Below the pieces are notes generated by a model. That model had not been told where the DNA came from. It searched no databases and was given only the letters and a program-made list of their open reading frames with translations. A DNA stretch of 12,990 bases from CAZLMF01 sp964560565 (GTDB lineage Bacteria; Bacillota; Clostridia; Oscillospirales; Ruminococcaceae), in contig CAZLMF010000045.1 in NCBI GenBank assembly GCA_964560565.1, positions 1 to 12,990 of the forward strand, in the 5' to 3' direction. Below are positions 5,950-12,990 of this stretch, piece after piece; positions within the stretch are counted from its first letter, which is position 1, and each line of letters opens with the position of its first letter. The position numbers and the translations under genes were made by a program.

Positions 5950-7026
5950 ATGGAGGGAAAGGGCAAAAAGGTAATAGTTGCAATGAGCGGCGGAGTTGAC
6001 AGCTCAGTTGCCGCTATGCTGCTTAAACAGCAGGGCTATGAGGTTATAGGTGTCACCCTAAAGCTATGGGACGAGCCGGAGAGCGCAAGCTGCAAAACAA
6101 GCCGCACTTGTTGCTCAGTTGACGATGTTAGCGACGCTAGGAGCGTTGCAAATAAGCTTGACATTCCCTACTTTGTATTTAATTTTAAGCAAGCTTTCAG
6201 CGAGCAGGTTATAACACGCTTTGTGGATACCTATCTACGAGGCGAAACCCCCAACCCATGCATAGACTGCAATCAATTTATCAAGTTTGGTGAGCTTTTT
6301 CGCCGTGCGGATATAATGGAGGCGGATTTTATCGCCACAGGGCATTATGCGCAGATTTTGCAGGAAGACGGCAGATATTGCTTAAAACGCGGGCTGGATC
6401 TTAGCAAGGACCAAAGCTATGTGCTTTATAACCTCACTCAAGAACAGCTCTCACGCACACTATTGCCCCTAGGTGGGCTATCAAAGGCACAGGTGCGTGA
6501 GCTTGCATCTAGTATGGAGCTAAGAAACGCCGACAAGCCCGATAGCCAAGAGATATGCTTTGTCCCCGACAATGATTATGCAGGCTTCATCGAGCGTGCA
6601 GTGCCACAGCATACTAAGGGCGGCGACTTTGTAGACATAAATGGGAATGTAATTGGCAAGCATAACGGAATTCACCGCTACACCATCGGTCAGCGAAAGG
6701 GATTAGGCTCCTTTAGCAAGCCTATGTATGTTGTTGCTAAAGATCCTCAAGCGGGGGAAATTGTTTTAGGTGACGAGAGTGACCTTTATACAAAGGAGTT
6801 TGAGGTAGGGGATATAAACCTTATGTCCTTCTCTGAAATTAAGGGCGAAGTGCGAGCAAATGTTAAAACCAGATATTCTGCGCCCCTTGCAATGGCAACA
6901 CTCACAACGGGCAGCAACGGCAACATTAAAGTTACAGTTGACAAGCCTGTGCGTGCTGTTACTCCGGGGCAGGCGGCTGTATTTTACGATGGTGAAAAGG
7001 TCATAGGCGGTGGGAGAATACGCTAA
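5950..7026 (+). CDS. mnmA: tRNA-specific 2-thiouridylase MnmA
   Basis: The protein has 358 residues, normal length. MnmA adenylates and thiolates U34 of tRNA-Lys, -Glu and -Gln in the cytoplasm to give 2-thiouridine, using sulfur relayed from a cysteine desulfurase. The PP-loop ATP site SGGVDSS is at residues 13-19. The catalytic cysteine pair is Cys104 (in NPCIDCN) and Cys203 (in SQEICFVPDN), matching the two essential cysteines of E. coli MnmA (Cys102 and Cys199). TGHYA, KDQSYVLY and YTIGQRKGLG follow, then the C-terminal beta-barrel ending GGGRIR. ATG 5950 is preceded by AAAGGAGGGG, a near-ideal RBS. The gene stands alone with its own promoter and terminator; the frequent neighbours for cysteine desulfurase and scaffold proteins are absent from this window. 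Confidence 0.97.
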   Translation: MEGKGKKVIVAMSGGVDSSVAAMLLKQQGYEVIGVTLKLWDEPESASCKTSRTCCSVDDVSDARSVANKLDIPYFVFNFKQAFSEQVITRFVDTYLRGETPNPCIDCNQFIKFGELFRRADIMEADFIATGHYAQILQEDGRYCLKRGLDLSKDQSYVLYNLTQEQLSRTLLPLGGLSKAQVRELASSMELRNADKPDSQEICFVPDNDYAGFIERAVPQHTKGGDFVDINGNVIGKHNGIHRYTIGQRKGLGSFSKPMYVVAKDPQAGEIVLGDESDLYTKEFEVGDINLMSFSEIKGEVRANVKTRYSAPLAMATLTTGSNGNIKVTVDKPVRAVTPGQAAVFYDGEKVIGGGRIR

Positions 7027-7060
7027 AAGCAAGTGTAAAGCTTGCTTTTTTATTATTATG
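7025..7060 (+). terminator. Intrinsic terminator of mnmA
   Basis: AAAAGCAAG (7025-7033) pairs with CTTGCTTTT (7041-7049), 7-nt loop, followed by TTATTATTA. The stem overlaps the TAA stop codon. Confidence 0.85.
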
Positions 7061-7358
7061 CTAAATCCCATGCAACATAAGCGTCTTAAAAGCACACTTT
7101 TTAAAAGGACTAGTATAATTATAAGCGCAGAGGTTTGAGCAAAACAGACACTAAATCTTGATTTTATATCAAATTTATGCTAATATAATTATGGTTTTAC
7201 TTTTCTAGTTTGAAAAAATAACATATCAAATCATTACAATTAACTTACTAACAATCTATCATTCAAACATAACAACAACATAATAAAGTTTAATACGCTA
7301 AGTGGTCAACAAAATGACCTCTTGGCGCAACTACTTTATGAAACGGGTGACATCTCGG
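7061..7358 (+). other. Non-coding region before the sigma-factor gene
   Basis: About 300 bases without a credible gene. It holds the promoter at 7158-7186 and a weaker -10-like TATAAT at 7114-7119 whose -35 (AGCACA) is poor. From about 7195 to 7300 the leader is A/C/T-rich and very low in G, with no stable stem visible, so it is probably unstructured. No ECF-type self-regulated promoter is clear. Confidence 0.5.
7158..7186 (+). promoter_or_regulatory. Probable promoter of the sigma-factor operon
   Basis: TTGATT (7158-7163), 17-nt spacer, TAATAT (7181-7186), with TG at an extended -10 position (TGC just before TAATAT). Predicted leader is long, about 165 nt. Confidence 0.6.
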
Positions 7359-7877
7359 ATGAATGATATCATGCTCAGTGAGCTGATAACTGGCACTGCT
7401 TCCGGCAACAAAGAGCAGTTTGACAGCTTATACCGTTCCCAATACAACTCCGTATTTGCATTCTCGCTATCAATCGTGCGTGACTACCACATGGCAAACG
7501 ACATTGCTCACGATACATTTTTAGCAGTCCGCAACACAGGGGTTGAGGGACTTCCATATAAAAATCCGTCATCATGGCTGCTTGGCATTGCCAGAAACAA
7601 GGCACTTATGATGCTTCGAAAAACGGGTAGGGAAGTCGAACTCCCAGAGGATAACGACATTTGCGATGATGGCATTGAGGATCAGGTTATTTATAGCTCT
7701 GTGCTTGAAGTTGCAATGGAAGTTTTATCAGATAGGGAAAGACAAATTGTACTTATGAAAGCAGTTTCGGGTTATCGTCACCGTGAAATTGCAAAAATTC
7801 TTGATCTGCCGCAAGGCACAGTTCAGAGTGCCTATAAACATGCGATGGATAAGTTGCGCAAGAAAATGCCTAAGTAA
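7359..7877 (+). CDS. ECF-type RNA polymerase sigma factor
   Basis: The protein has 172 residues if translation starts at ATG 7359. Region 2 (FDSLYRSQYNSVFAFSLSIV through ANDIAHDTFLAV) mediates core binding and -10 recognition. Region 4 at the C-terminus (LSDRERQIVLMKAVSGYRHR with the helix-turn-helix EIAKILDLPQGTVQSAYKHA) binds the -35 element. Length and two-domain layout fit the extracytoplasmic-function group. Start: GGGTGA (7345-7350) lies 8-9 bases before ATG 7359. In-frame GTG 7302 and ATGs at 7314 and 7338 lack a clear RBS, so a longer form of up to 191 residues cannot be excluded. The next gene, 33 bp downstream, encodes a membrane protein likely to hold it inactive. Its target promoters are unknown. 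Confidence 0.92.
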   Translation: MNDIMLSELITGTASGNKEQFDSLYRSQYNSVFAFSLSIVRDYHMANDIAHDTFLAVRNTGVEGLPYKNPSSWLLGIARNKALMMLRKTGREVELPEDNDICDDGIEDQVIYSSVLEVAMEVLSDRERQIVLMKAVSGYRHREIAKILDLPQGTVQSAYKHAMDKLRKKMPK

Positions 7878-7910
7878 AGGCGTTTCACTTTATAGAAGGG
7901 GGTGTGCTAA

Positions 7911-9884
7911 ATGCCATTAAAATGGCGACAAGATAAAAAAATTCTCAAGCAGCTAAAGGCTGAGATAAATTTGCACGCCCGTCCTCAAATTATCCCACAA
8001 GAAGCAAAAAAACGCTCCACAAGTTTCAACAACACATGGGTGCGAGCTGCTTTACCTGCACTATGCTTGGCAATTGTTATGGCTGTGATTGCACTAAATA
8101 TTGGCGACCGAATTCACATCCCTTTTGACATTACGGGAGTTGACTCCGGGATTACATCCCCCAGTGCTAATAACCCTTATTATATCAAGGTGTATACTGA
8201 AAACACCCAAGGAACAGGTACGCAGGTACAGCAAAATGAAAATACAGAATATGTTGAAATAATTGATGCAGCTGATGTTGAAATAATTCGCAGCGCAGTT
8301 TCAAATTCAAGGAATGACAGTATCCAAAGCACCTCCGATATAGCTACACCTGTTGTGCCTGATGAACCTGCACTAGTAAAGCTAGAATATTATGACGAAG
8401 TAATTGGGGATGTCACCCTCTCTGTTTATGCAAGTGAAAATGATGATGAGGTTATAATACTATCTAAGGTTGACAATGCTCAAAGCGAGCCTATAGTAAC
8501 CTCAGTTACTGACCAAAATCTACTTAGCATTATCGAGATACTTAACAAAAATGGGCTTGCAGGACTTAATATCAGCAATAACTTAGTTCGTTTTGACTTT
8601 GCCCTTAGCAATAAGGTTCCTCAAAAGGAAGTTCGAATCTTTACCCATGAAGTCGATGGAGTTACATGGTCTTATGCTTATGGCACTAATAATGATGGCA
8701 AAGAGTTTGCAGCAGTATACGAAGCATCGATGATAAACGATATTTACACCATTGCTCAAAGATACCCTGTTTACAGTGATAGCAACTACCCCATAAGCTA
8801 CCATACGATAATTAAGGACGGTTACACCGTTGTATACGGTGCTGTATCGGATGCAACTCTTGATTATTATGAGCTGCTTGATAGCGCAGGCAACTCAAAA
8901 ATTGATAGAATCGACGCTAACAAGGGATATATGGCAATAGGTTATGGCGGCGTAAATGAACTTACCTTCTACAACAACGAAAACACCCCAGCAATAACAC
9001 TTAGCCAGCTTAAAGCAAACGGCGCAACAATTTACGAAGATATGTGGAAGATACTTAACCCACCTACTGAGGAGGAGCTTGCCCTTGAGAAACTTGAGCA
9101 AGCAAAATCAATTATAACATCTGGCATTAAGCAGTATTCACCCTACGGGGAGAATGAAGCGGCAGTTAAGTTTATAAATAAAGCAGAGGAGTTTAGACTT
9201 AAACTTGAAAGTGTTCACGAGCTATTCAATGAAGATAGTCCGGACATTAAGTTAATTTCAAGCCAGATAGACACGATACTAAAGGAATATTCTGAATATA
9301 GGAACAGCGGCTCTTGGATGACCAGCATAGAGTTTAAGGAAACAAAATCTACATTCAAATCTTTTGCGCCTGTTGTGACTGGCAGCATAAAGATAAGCGA
9401 TACAGCCGCACTTAAAGAATACATTTTACAGCTTGATACCTTTGCTCAAATAAAGATACCATTAAATATAGGGGAAACCAAGGAAGAGCAAAAACGAACT
9501 ATTAAGGATCTACTTTCAATTTATGACGCAGAGTTTTTTAAAACAAAATCATTAATAATCGTTATACACCAAGAACCAACTGCCGATTACACATTAAATA
9601 CCACTTCCGTTAAATCTGACCCACTCACCGTATCACCTATTATTAAACGCGCTCTCATTGACCCACCGGAAACTACAACATCATCTACCACCACAACAGC
9701 TACAACCACATTACCAAATACAAATACAAATACAAACTCAATTACAACTAACAATAAACTCACTACAACATCGACTACAAACGTTGAAACAAAAACGGAA
9801 ACACCTAAGCCTGCCCCTACTAACTGGATAGTAATTCTTGAGGTTGAAAGAGGCGTTCCCCTGTTAAACGTTCAAATAGATTAA
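7911..9884 (+). CDS. Large single-pass membrane protein, putative sigma-factor partner
   Basis: The protein has 657 residues; I do not recognise the family. A basic cytoplasmic segment of about 43 residues precedes one transmembrane helix (about 44-64), placing some 590 residues outside the cell. The external part is acidic, with a helical stretch around residues 385-465 (LEKLEQAKS, INKAEEFRLKLES), then a Thr/Ser/Asn-rich linker (about 588-634) and a hydrophobic C-terminal tail (NWIVILEVERGVPLLNVQID). There is no HxxxCxxC zinc anti-sigma motif, LPXTG anchor or recognised enzyme motif. ATG 7911 has a strong RBS (AAGGGGGTG). Position right after an ECF sigma gene and the topology suggest an anti-sigma factor or sensor; this is inference, since the cytoplasmic part is very short. 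Confidence 0.8.
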   Translation: MPLKWRQDKKILKQLKAEINLHARPQIIPQEAKKRSTSFNNTWVRAALPALCLAIVMAVIALNIGDRIHIPFDITGVDSGITSPSANNPYYIKVYTENTQGTGTQVQQNENTEYVEIIDAADVEIIRSAVSNSRNDSIQSTSDIATPVVPDEPALVKLEYYDEVIGDVTLSVYASENDDEVIILSKVDNAQSEPIVTSVTDQNLLSIIEILNKNGLAGLNISNNLVRFDFALSNKVPQKEVRIFTHEVDGVTWSYAYGTNNDGKEFAAVYEASMINDIYTIAQRYPVYSDSNYPISYHTIIKDGYTVVYGAVSDATLDYYELLDSAGNSKIDRIDANKGYMAIGYGGVNELTFYNNENTPAITLSQLKANGATIYEDMWKILNPPTEEELALEKLEQAKSIITSGIKQYSPYGENEAAVKFINKAEEFRLKLESVHELFNEDSPDIKLISSQIDTILKEYSEYRNSGSWMTSIEFKETKSTFKSFAPVVTGSIKISDTAALKEYILQLDTFAQIKIPLNIGETKEEQKRTIKDLLSIYDAEFFKTKSLIIVIHQEPTADYTLNTTSVKSDPLTVSPIIKRALIDPPETTTSSTTTTATTTLPNTNTNTNSITTNNKLTTTSTTNVETKTETPKPAPTNWIVILEVERGVPLLNVQID

Positions 9885-9906
9885 AACTTAATAATTAAAT
9901 AAACAT

Positions 9907-9940
9907 AAACGCCAGCGACTTAGTCGCTGGCGTTTTATAT
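9907..9940 (+). terminator. Bidirectional terminator between convergent genes
   Basis: Bases 9907-9919 pair perfectly with 9923-9935 (13 bp, loop TTA). The plus tail is TTTTATAT and the minus tail is TTTATGTTTATTT, so it can serve both the sigma-partner gene and the convergent DegV gene. Confidence 0.92.
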
Positions 9941-9958
9941 GTATATAAATAAGCATAT

Positions 9959-10804
9959 TTATTTGTTTAAATAGAGTATTCCAAGCGTGCCCGGGCCGCA
10001 GTGGTTAGATATCGTGCAGCCTGCTTGCGTGATTAAAACCTCATCAAACTTCATGTACTTTGCTATCGTTTCCTTTGCAAGCTCCACCATTTCGGGCTTA
10101 CAGGTATGGGTGATAAAAATCCTCCTTGGGTCAATGGTATCCTGATTTCCATCAAGGCGATCGGCTATGTACTGGACAATGCACTTATCTAAGCTGCCGC
10201 GATATTTCTTGCCAACACCCATTTTCCCGTCTGTGACCTCAATGCAAGGTTTAAGACTTAGCAGGTTTGCCCCAAGTGCCGCCACTGATGAGCACCGCCC
10301 CCCAAGATGCAGATATTTAAGCGTGTCAAGCACAAAGCTTGCGTTAATGCGGGGGACAATTTCATCAATCTGTTTCTTAATCTCTGCGCCGCTAAGCCCC
10401 TGCTGTGCTAAAAGTGCAGCATTTACCGCAGCGTGACCGCTGCCGGTGGATAAATTAAGGGAGTCTATTACATATACATTGCCAACCTCGGCAGCTGCAA
10501 TGCACGCATTTTGGTAGCAGGACGAAAAGAAGCTGCTGATATTGACATGGACAACCTCCATACCTTGATCGGTGTAGGTGCGAAAGAGGCTAATATAGTC
10601 AGCCACTGAAACGGCGGCGGTTTTTGTGATTTGTCCTGAGTGATTAACATACGAAAAGATATCGGGAGGGTTGATTTCAAGCCCATCCTTATAATCCTTT
10701 CCGTCCATAATGATATATAAAGGGATATATTTAATATTAAGAGATTCTAATAGTTCGGCAGAAAGGTCACTTGTGCTGTCAGTCGTAACTTGAACTTTAG
10801 GCAT
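9959..10804 (-). CDS. DegV-family fatty-acid-binding protein
   Basis: The protein has 281 residues, typical DegV length. DegV proteins bind a single fatty acid; in Bacillota the related FakB proteins present it to the kinase FakA for acyl-phosphate formation. The sequence opens with VTTDSTSDLS and contains NPPDIF, GQITKTAAVS, SSFFSSCYQNA, VIDSLNLSTGSGH, LDTLKYLHLGGRCS and the C-terminal ISNHCGPGTLGI, all family hallmarks. No kinase gene is adjacent. The start is ATG 10804-10802: on the minus strand AAGGAG lies 9 bases upstream. The TTG two codons earlier (10810) would leave only 3 bases to the same RBS and is rejected. It is monocistronic, converging on the bidirectional terminator at 9907-9940. 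Confidence 0.95.
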   Translation of the reverse strand: MPKVQVTTDSTSDLSAELLESLNIKYIPLYIIMDGKDYKDGLEINPPDIFSYVNHSGQITKTAAVSVADYISLFRTYTDQGMEVVHVNISSFFSSCYQNACIAAAEVGNVYVIDSLNLSTGSGHAAVNAALLAQQGLSGAEIKKQIDEIVPRINASFVLDTLKYLHLGGRCSSVAALGANLLSLKPCIEVTDGKMGVGKKYRGSLDKCIVQYIADRLDGNQDTIDPRRIFITHTCKPEMVELAKETIAKYMKFDEVLITQAGCTISNHCGPGTLGILYLNK

Positions 10805-10849
10805 AATCAAAGACTCCTTACATCATAAAGTTATTATAAAACTACAATA

Positions 10850-10878
10850 ATTTTATCACTTTTTTTAAAAAAACGCAA
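10850..10878 (-). promoter_or_regulatory. Probable sigma-A promoter of the DegV gene
   Basis: On the minus strand: TTGCGT (10878-10873), 17-nt spacer made mostly of a T7A7 tract, TAAAAT (10855-10850). The homopolymer tract in the spacer may bend the DNA. A closer TATAAT lies near 10831-10837 but without a good -35. Confidence 0.6.
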
Positions 10879-10971
10879 CTACAATAGCAAGCGTTAGTAA
10901 ATACAAACAAAGTCATTTGCTTTTGTGCATACCTAACTTGTAGAAATATCGACATAACAATAGCGAAACAT

Positions 10972-10989
10972 GCACAACTGTGCTATAAT
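10972..10989 (+). promoter_or_regulatory. Extended -10 promoter with overlapping dyad, M20 peptidase gene
   Basis: The extended -10 TGCTATAAT lies at 10981-10989; the -35 region (about 10961-10966, TAGCGA) is weak. GCACA-AC-TGTGC (10972-10983) is a perfect inverted repeat running into the TG of the -10, placed where a small regulator could block polymerase. No regulator is identified. Confidence 0.6.
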
Positions 10990-11038
10990 GTAGTAGATAA
11001 TAGTTTCTAACTTTTAGTAAATTTATATGGAGAATATT

Positions 11039-12493
11039 ATGATTATAATTTACATTATTTCAGGGATAATAACTTTATTGTTTCTGCTACTGCTTATAGC
11101 GGCAATAAATGCGATGCGAATTAAGGGTATTTACCACGACGGAAAAAGCTTTGAGCTTGAGCGGGATAGCATTGATTGGCAACGTCATGCGAATAGTTTA
11201 TCCGAAATGATAAAAATCCCCACCATTTCCGTAAGGGGTAACAACGACAACACACAAATCTTGTGCTTTCATGAAAGGTTAAAGGAGCTTTATCCAATAA
11301 TTCATTCACACCTTGAAAAGCTGGATTTTGACGGTGCACTACTTTATAAATGGAAGGGTAAAAATCCCGACTTAAAGCCTATTATGCTCATGTCCCACCA
11401 TGATGTTGTGGAGGCAAGCGGCACATGGAAGTTCGATCCCTTTGCTGGGGAGATTGCGCAGGGTAAAATCTGGGGCAGGGGAGCAGTTGACACAAAGGGC
11501 GCATTATGCGCCATTATGGAGTCAGTTGAGCATTTACTATCGGAGGGGTTTACACCCCAGTGTGATGTGTATATCGCATCCTCGTGCAATGAGGAAATCA
11601 CAGGGGACGGTGCTGTAAAAACAGCTGAATATCTGCGCTCTAAAGGCATAAAACTTGACCTTGTAATGGACGAGGGCGGAGCAGTTATGGGGGAAGTAGC
11701 AGCAGGTATCCATGGAAGTACAGCAATGGTTGGAATTTTTGAGAAGGGCAGAGCAAACATCAAGTTTACTGCGGAAAGCCCTGGAGGTCACGCTTCCACC
11801 CCCTTTAAGAATAATCCTTTCGCCCGTTTATCGAAGCTTATCTACAAAATTGAGCACCACTCGCCCTTTAAGAAGAAACTAACACAGCCCGTTAAACTTA
11901 TGTACCGAGCTATGGTGCCGTATATGGCATTTAAGTTTAGACTTGTGTTGGGCAATCTGTGGCTTTTTGGACCGATTTTGCCCTTTTTCATGGCAAAGCT
12001 TGGAGGGCAGGCAGACGCTCTAATCTCCACCACCTGTGTCTTCACAATGGCACAAGGCAGTCATGGCGCAAATGTAATCCCCCAAAGCGCAAGTGTCACA
12101 GCAAATATGCGCTTTATGCTCCATGAGGGCTTGCCGCAAAGCTATAAAAAGGTCGCTAAAATTGCAAAGAAGCTCGATTTGTCAATGGAGATGATTACAG
12201 GCTATGATTGCTCAGATGTTGCGGATATGAGCACCTACGCTTATAAGTATGTAAACAGTAGCATTAAGAAAAACTTTGGTGATATTCCCGTTATTCCTTA
12301 TGTAATGATGGCAGGCACTGATGCAAGGCATTACTCTGATCTATGCCCTTGTGTACTGCGTTTTGTGCCACTAACCCTCACTAATGAGCAGCTTGCAAGC
12401 GCTCATGCAATTGATGAAAATATAGCAGTTGACTCTCTTGCCCGTGCGGTGGTGTTCTATGCGGACTTCATACGAAACTATGGAGTAGAGTAA
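11039..12493 (+). CDS. Membrane-anchored M20-family metallopeptidase (PM20/CPS1-like)
   Basis: The protein has 484 residues. An N-terminal hydrophobic helix (about residues 2-24) tethers it to the membrane; the rest is an M20 dizinc hydrolase. Expected metal and catalytic residues are present: HxD at His120/Asp122 (SHHDVV), bridging Asp151 (GRGAVDTKG), Glu185-Glu186 (CNEEITGDG), and His431 (TDARHYSD). A lid domain insertion (GGHASTP region through HGANVIPQ) is intact. Length, N-terminal anchor and motif wording resemble carboxypeptidase S and PM20D1-type enzymes, which cleave C-terminal residues or N-acyl amino acids; the substrate here is unknown. Start chosen at ATG 11039: GGAG (11029-11032) lies 6 bases upstream, while the ATG at 11027 overlaps that RBS and has none of its own. 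It is monocistronic. Confidence 0.92.
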   Translation: MIIIYIISGIITLLFLLLLIAAINAMRIKGIYHDGKSFELERDSIDWQRHANSLSEMIKIPTISVRGNNDNTQILCFHERLKELYPIIHSHLEKLDFDGALLYKWKGKNPDLKPIMLMSHHDVVEASGTWKFDPFAGEIAQGKIWGRGAVDTKGALCAIMESVEHLLSEGFTPQCDVYIASSCNEEITGDGAVKTAEYLRSKGIKLDLVMDEGGAVMGEVAAGIHGSTAMVGIFEKGRANIKFTAESPGGHASTPFKNNPFARLSKLIYKIEHHSPFKKKLTQPVKLMYRAMVPYMAFKFRLVLGNLWLFGPILPFFMAKLGGQADALISTTCVFTMAQGSHGANVIPQSASVTANMRFMLHEGLPQSYKKVAKIAKKLDLSMEMITGYDCSDVADMSTYAYKYVNSSIKKNFGDIPVIPYVMMAGTDARHYSDLCPCVLRFVPLTLTNEQLASAHAIDENIAVDSLARAVVFYADFIRNYGVE

Positions 12494-12504
12494 GCTAAAG
12501 ACAG

Positions 12505-12548
12505 CAACAAGCCCCAAGTTCTAAAGACTTGGGGCTTGTTGTTTTAAT
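12505..12548 (+). terminator. Strong terminator between convergent genes
   Basis: Bases 12505-12519 pair perfectly with 12527-12541 (15 bp, 7-nt loop) followed by TTTTAATTA. On the minus strand the tail (CTGTCTTTAGC) is only modestly T-rich, so it should be strong for the peptidase gene and weaker for the convergent wall protein. Confidence 0.93.
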
Positions 12549-12560
12549 TATAAGGGATGA

Positions 12561-12990
12561 TTATTTATCCTGTCGCTTTCTTCTAAGTGAAAAGGAAATC
12601 GCAAGTCCACCAAGGGAAGCTGCAGTCAATCCAAGCACCGCAAGGTTTCGTATTCCCGCCCCAGTGGTTGGGATTTCATCGTCTTCAAAGTCAATTAGAG
12701 GGGTGTCAGATGTAGTAGTTGTAATGCTTATAAGCGGAATTGACGTTGTGGTAAACTCAACAAGTGTAGTAGTCACATTTGGAGTAGTAGTAGTCACACT
12801 TGGAGTGGTAGTTGTGGTTACACCTGGAGTGGTAAATGCAGGTGTAGTTGTTGTAGCCGAGGTTGTTGTACCCGAGGTAGTTGTACCCGAGGTAGTTGTA
12901 GCCGAGGTAGTTGTAGCCGAGGTAGTTGTAGCCGAGGTAGTCGTACCCGAGGTAGTTGTAGCCGAGGTAGTTGTAGCCGAGGTAGTTGTA
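12561..12990 (-). CDS. C-terminal part of a Thr-rich, sortase-anchored wall protein (cut by window edge)
   Basis: The frame is open from the right edge of the window to the TAA at 12563-12561; 142 residues are visible and the N-terminus lies outside. The C-terminus is a complete cell-wall sorting signal: IPTTG (12674-12660), a hydrophobic segment (LAVLGLTAASLGGLAISFSL) and a basic tail RRKRQDK. IPTTG is a variant of LPXTG, so sortase should cleave between T and G and link the protein to peptidoglycan. Before it, the chain is a Thr-rich stalk, first in TTT-S-A/G pentapeptides and then in longer TTTT-P-x-V units, ending in an acidic patch (DFEDDEI). Such stalks usually lift a functional N-terminal domain off the wall. 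A GTG at 12797 is not a real start because the frame continues upstream with the same repeat. Confidence 0.85.
   Translation of the reverse strand, partial: TTTSATTTSATTTSGTTTSATTTSATTTSATTTSGTTTSGTTTSATTTTPAFTTPGVTTTTTPSVTTTTPNVTTTLVEFTTTSIPLISITTTTSDTPLIDFEDDEIPTTGAGIRNLAVLGLTAASLGGLAISFSLRRKRQDK
12715..12842 (-). repeat. Degenerate Thr-Pro-Val repeat next to the 15-bp array
   Basis: On the plus strand, GGAGTAGT or GGAGTGGT recurs with about a 21-24 bp spacing, each with GTCACA or GTTACA nearby. It codes units of the form V-T-T-T-P-(N/S/G)-V on the minus strand. It looks like an older, diverged part of the same low-complexity stalk. Confidence 0.65.
12856..12990 (-). repeat. Nine tandem 15-bp repeats coding TTTSA/TTTSG
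   Basis: The plus-strand unit is GCCGAGGTAGTTGTA, repeated nine times with an exact 15-bp period to the window edge and probably beyond. Variation is nearly confined to the first base (G or C, changing Ala to Gly) plus single changes in units 1 and 6. Read on the minus strand it codes a Thr-rich pentapeptide. The strong conservation suggests recent expansion or ongoing gene conversion. Confidence 0.95.

Noticed and set aside
7091..7119. Second promoter upstream of the sigma gene (TATAAT at 7114)
   Set aside because: The -35 at the right distance (AGCACA) matches only half the consensus. The site at 7158-7186 is better, so this is kept only as a remark.
12561..12797. Free-standing 78-residue protein starting at GTG 12797
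   Set aside because: The same frame stays open to the window edge with continuous Thr-rich repeats, so this is only the end of a larger protein.
12856..12990. CRISPR array
   Set aside because: The 15-bp units are directly adjacent with no unique spacers, and they code a pentapeptide in frame with a sorting signal.

Overview
The window looks like chromosomal DNA of a low-G+C Gram-positive bacterium (Bacillota, most likely class Clostridia, probably a spore former). Supporting this are near-consensus sigma-A promoters (TTGACA-N17-TATAAT), AGGAGG-type ribosome binding sites, many intrinsic terminators, a PadR/DUF1700/DUF4097 trio, a DegV protein, a collagen-like surface protein behind a sigma-K-like promoter, and a sortase-type wall anchor. 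The genus cannot be told from the sequence alone.

Layout. 1-560: an intrinsic terminator of something upstream, then about 335 bases with no convincing gene but with strong long-range base pairing (candidate structured RNA, 60-394), then tRNA-Thr(GGT) on the minus strand with its own promoter. 617-1759: a divergent promoter drives a small four-helix membrane protein and msrA, closed by a strong terminator. 1790-2974: a collagen-like protein (24 Gly-X-Y triplets) behind a sigma-K-like promoter and a folded leader. 3004-3584: a shikimate-kinase-like P-loop kinase with an altered substrate pocket. 3643-5829: an operon of a PadR regulator, a DUF1700/HAAS membrane protein and a DUF4097 beta-helix protein. 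5834-7060: mnmA with a consensus promoter and a leader hairpin. 7158-9935: an ECF-type sigma factor followed by a large single-pass membrane protein, probably its partner. 9959-10878 (minus): a DegV-family protein. 10984-12541: a membrane-anchored M20-family metallopeptidase. 12561 to the right edge (minus): the C-terminus of a Thr-rich wall protein with an IPTTG sorting signal and a perfect-period 15-bp tandem repeat.

Themes. Most units are short, each with its own promoter and terminator, so this is mainly a string of independent housekeeping and envelope genes, not one large system. Envelope functions dominate: PadR/DUF1700/DUF4097, sigma plus membrane partner, collagen-like protein, wall-anchored protein and membrane peptidase. 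Housekeeping genes (tRNA-Thr, mnmA, msrA) sit between them. The least explained element is the structured non-coding stretch at 60-394. The next most interesting are the sigma/membrane-protein pair, whose partner lacks a visible zinc anti-sigma motif, and the kinase that lacks a canonical shikimate-binding arginine.
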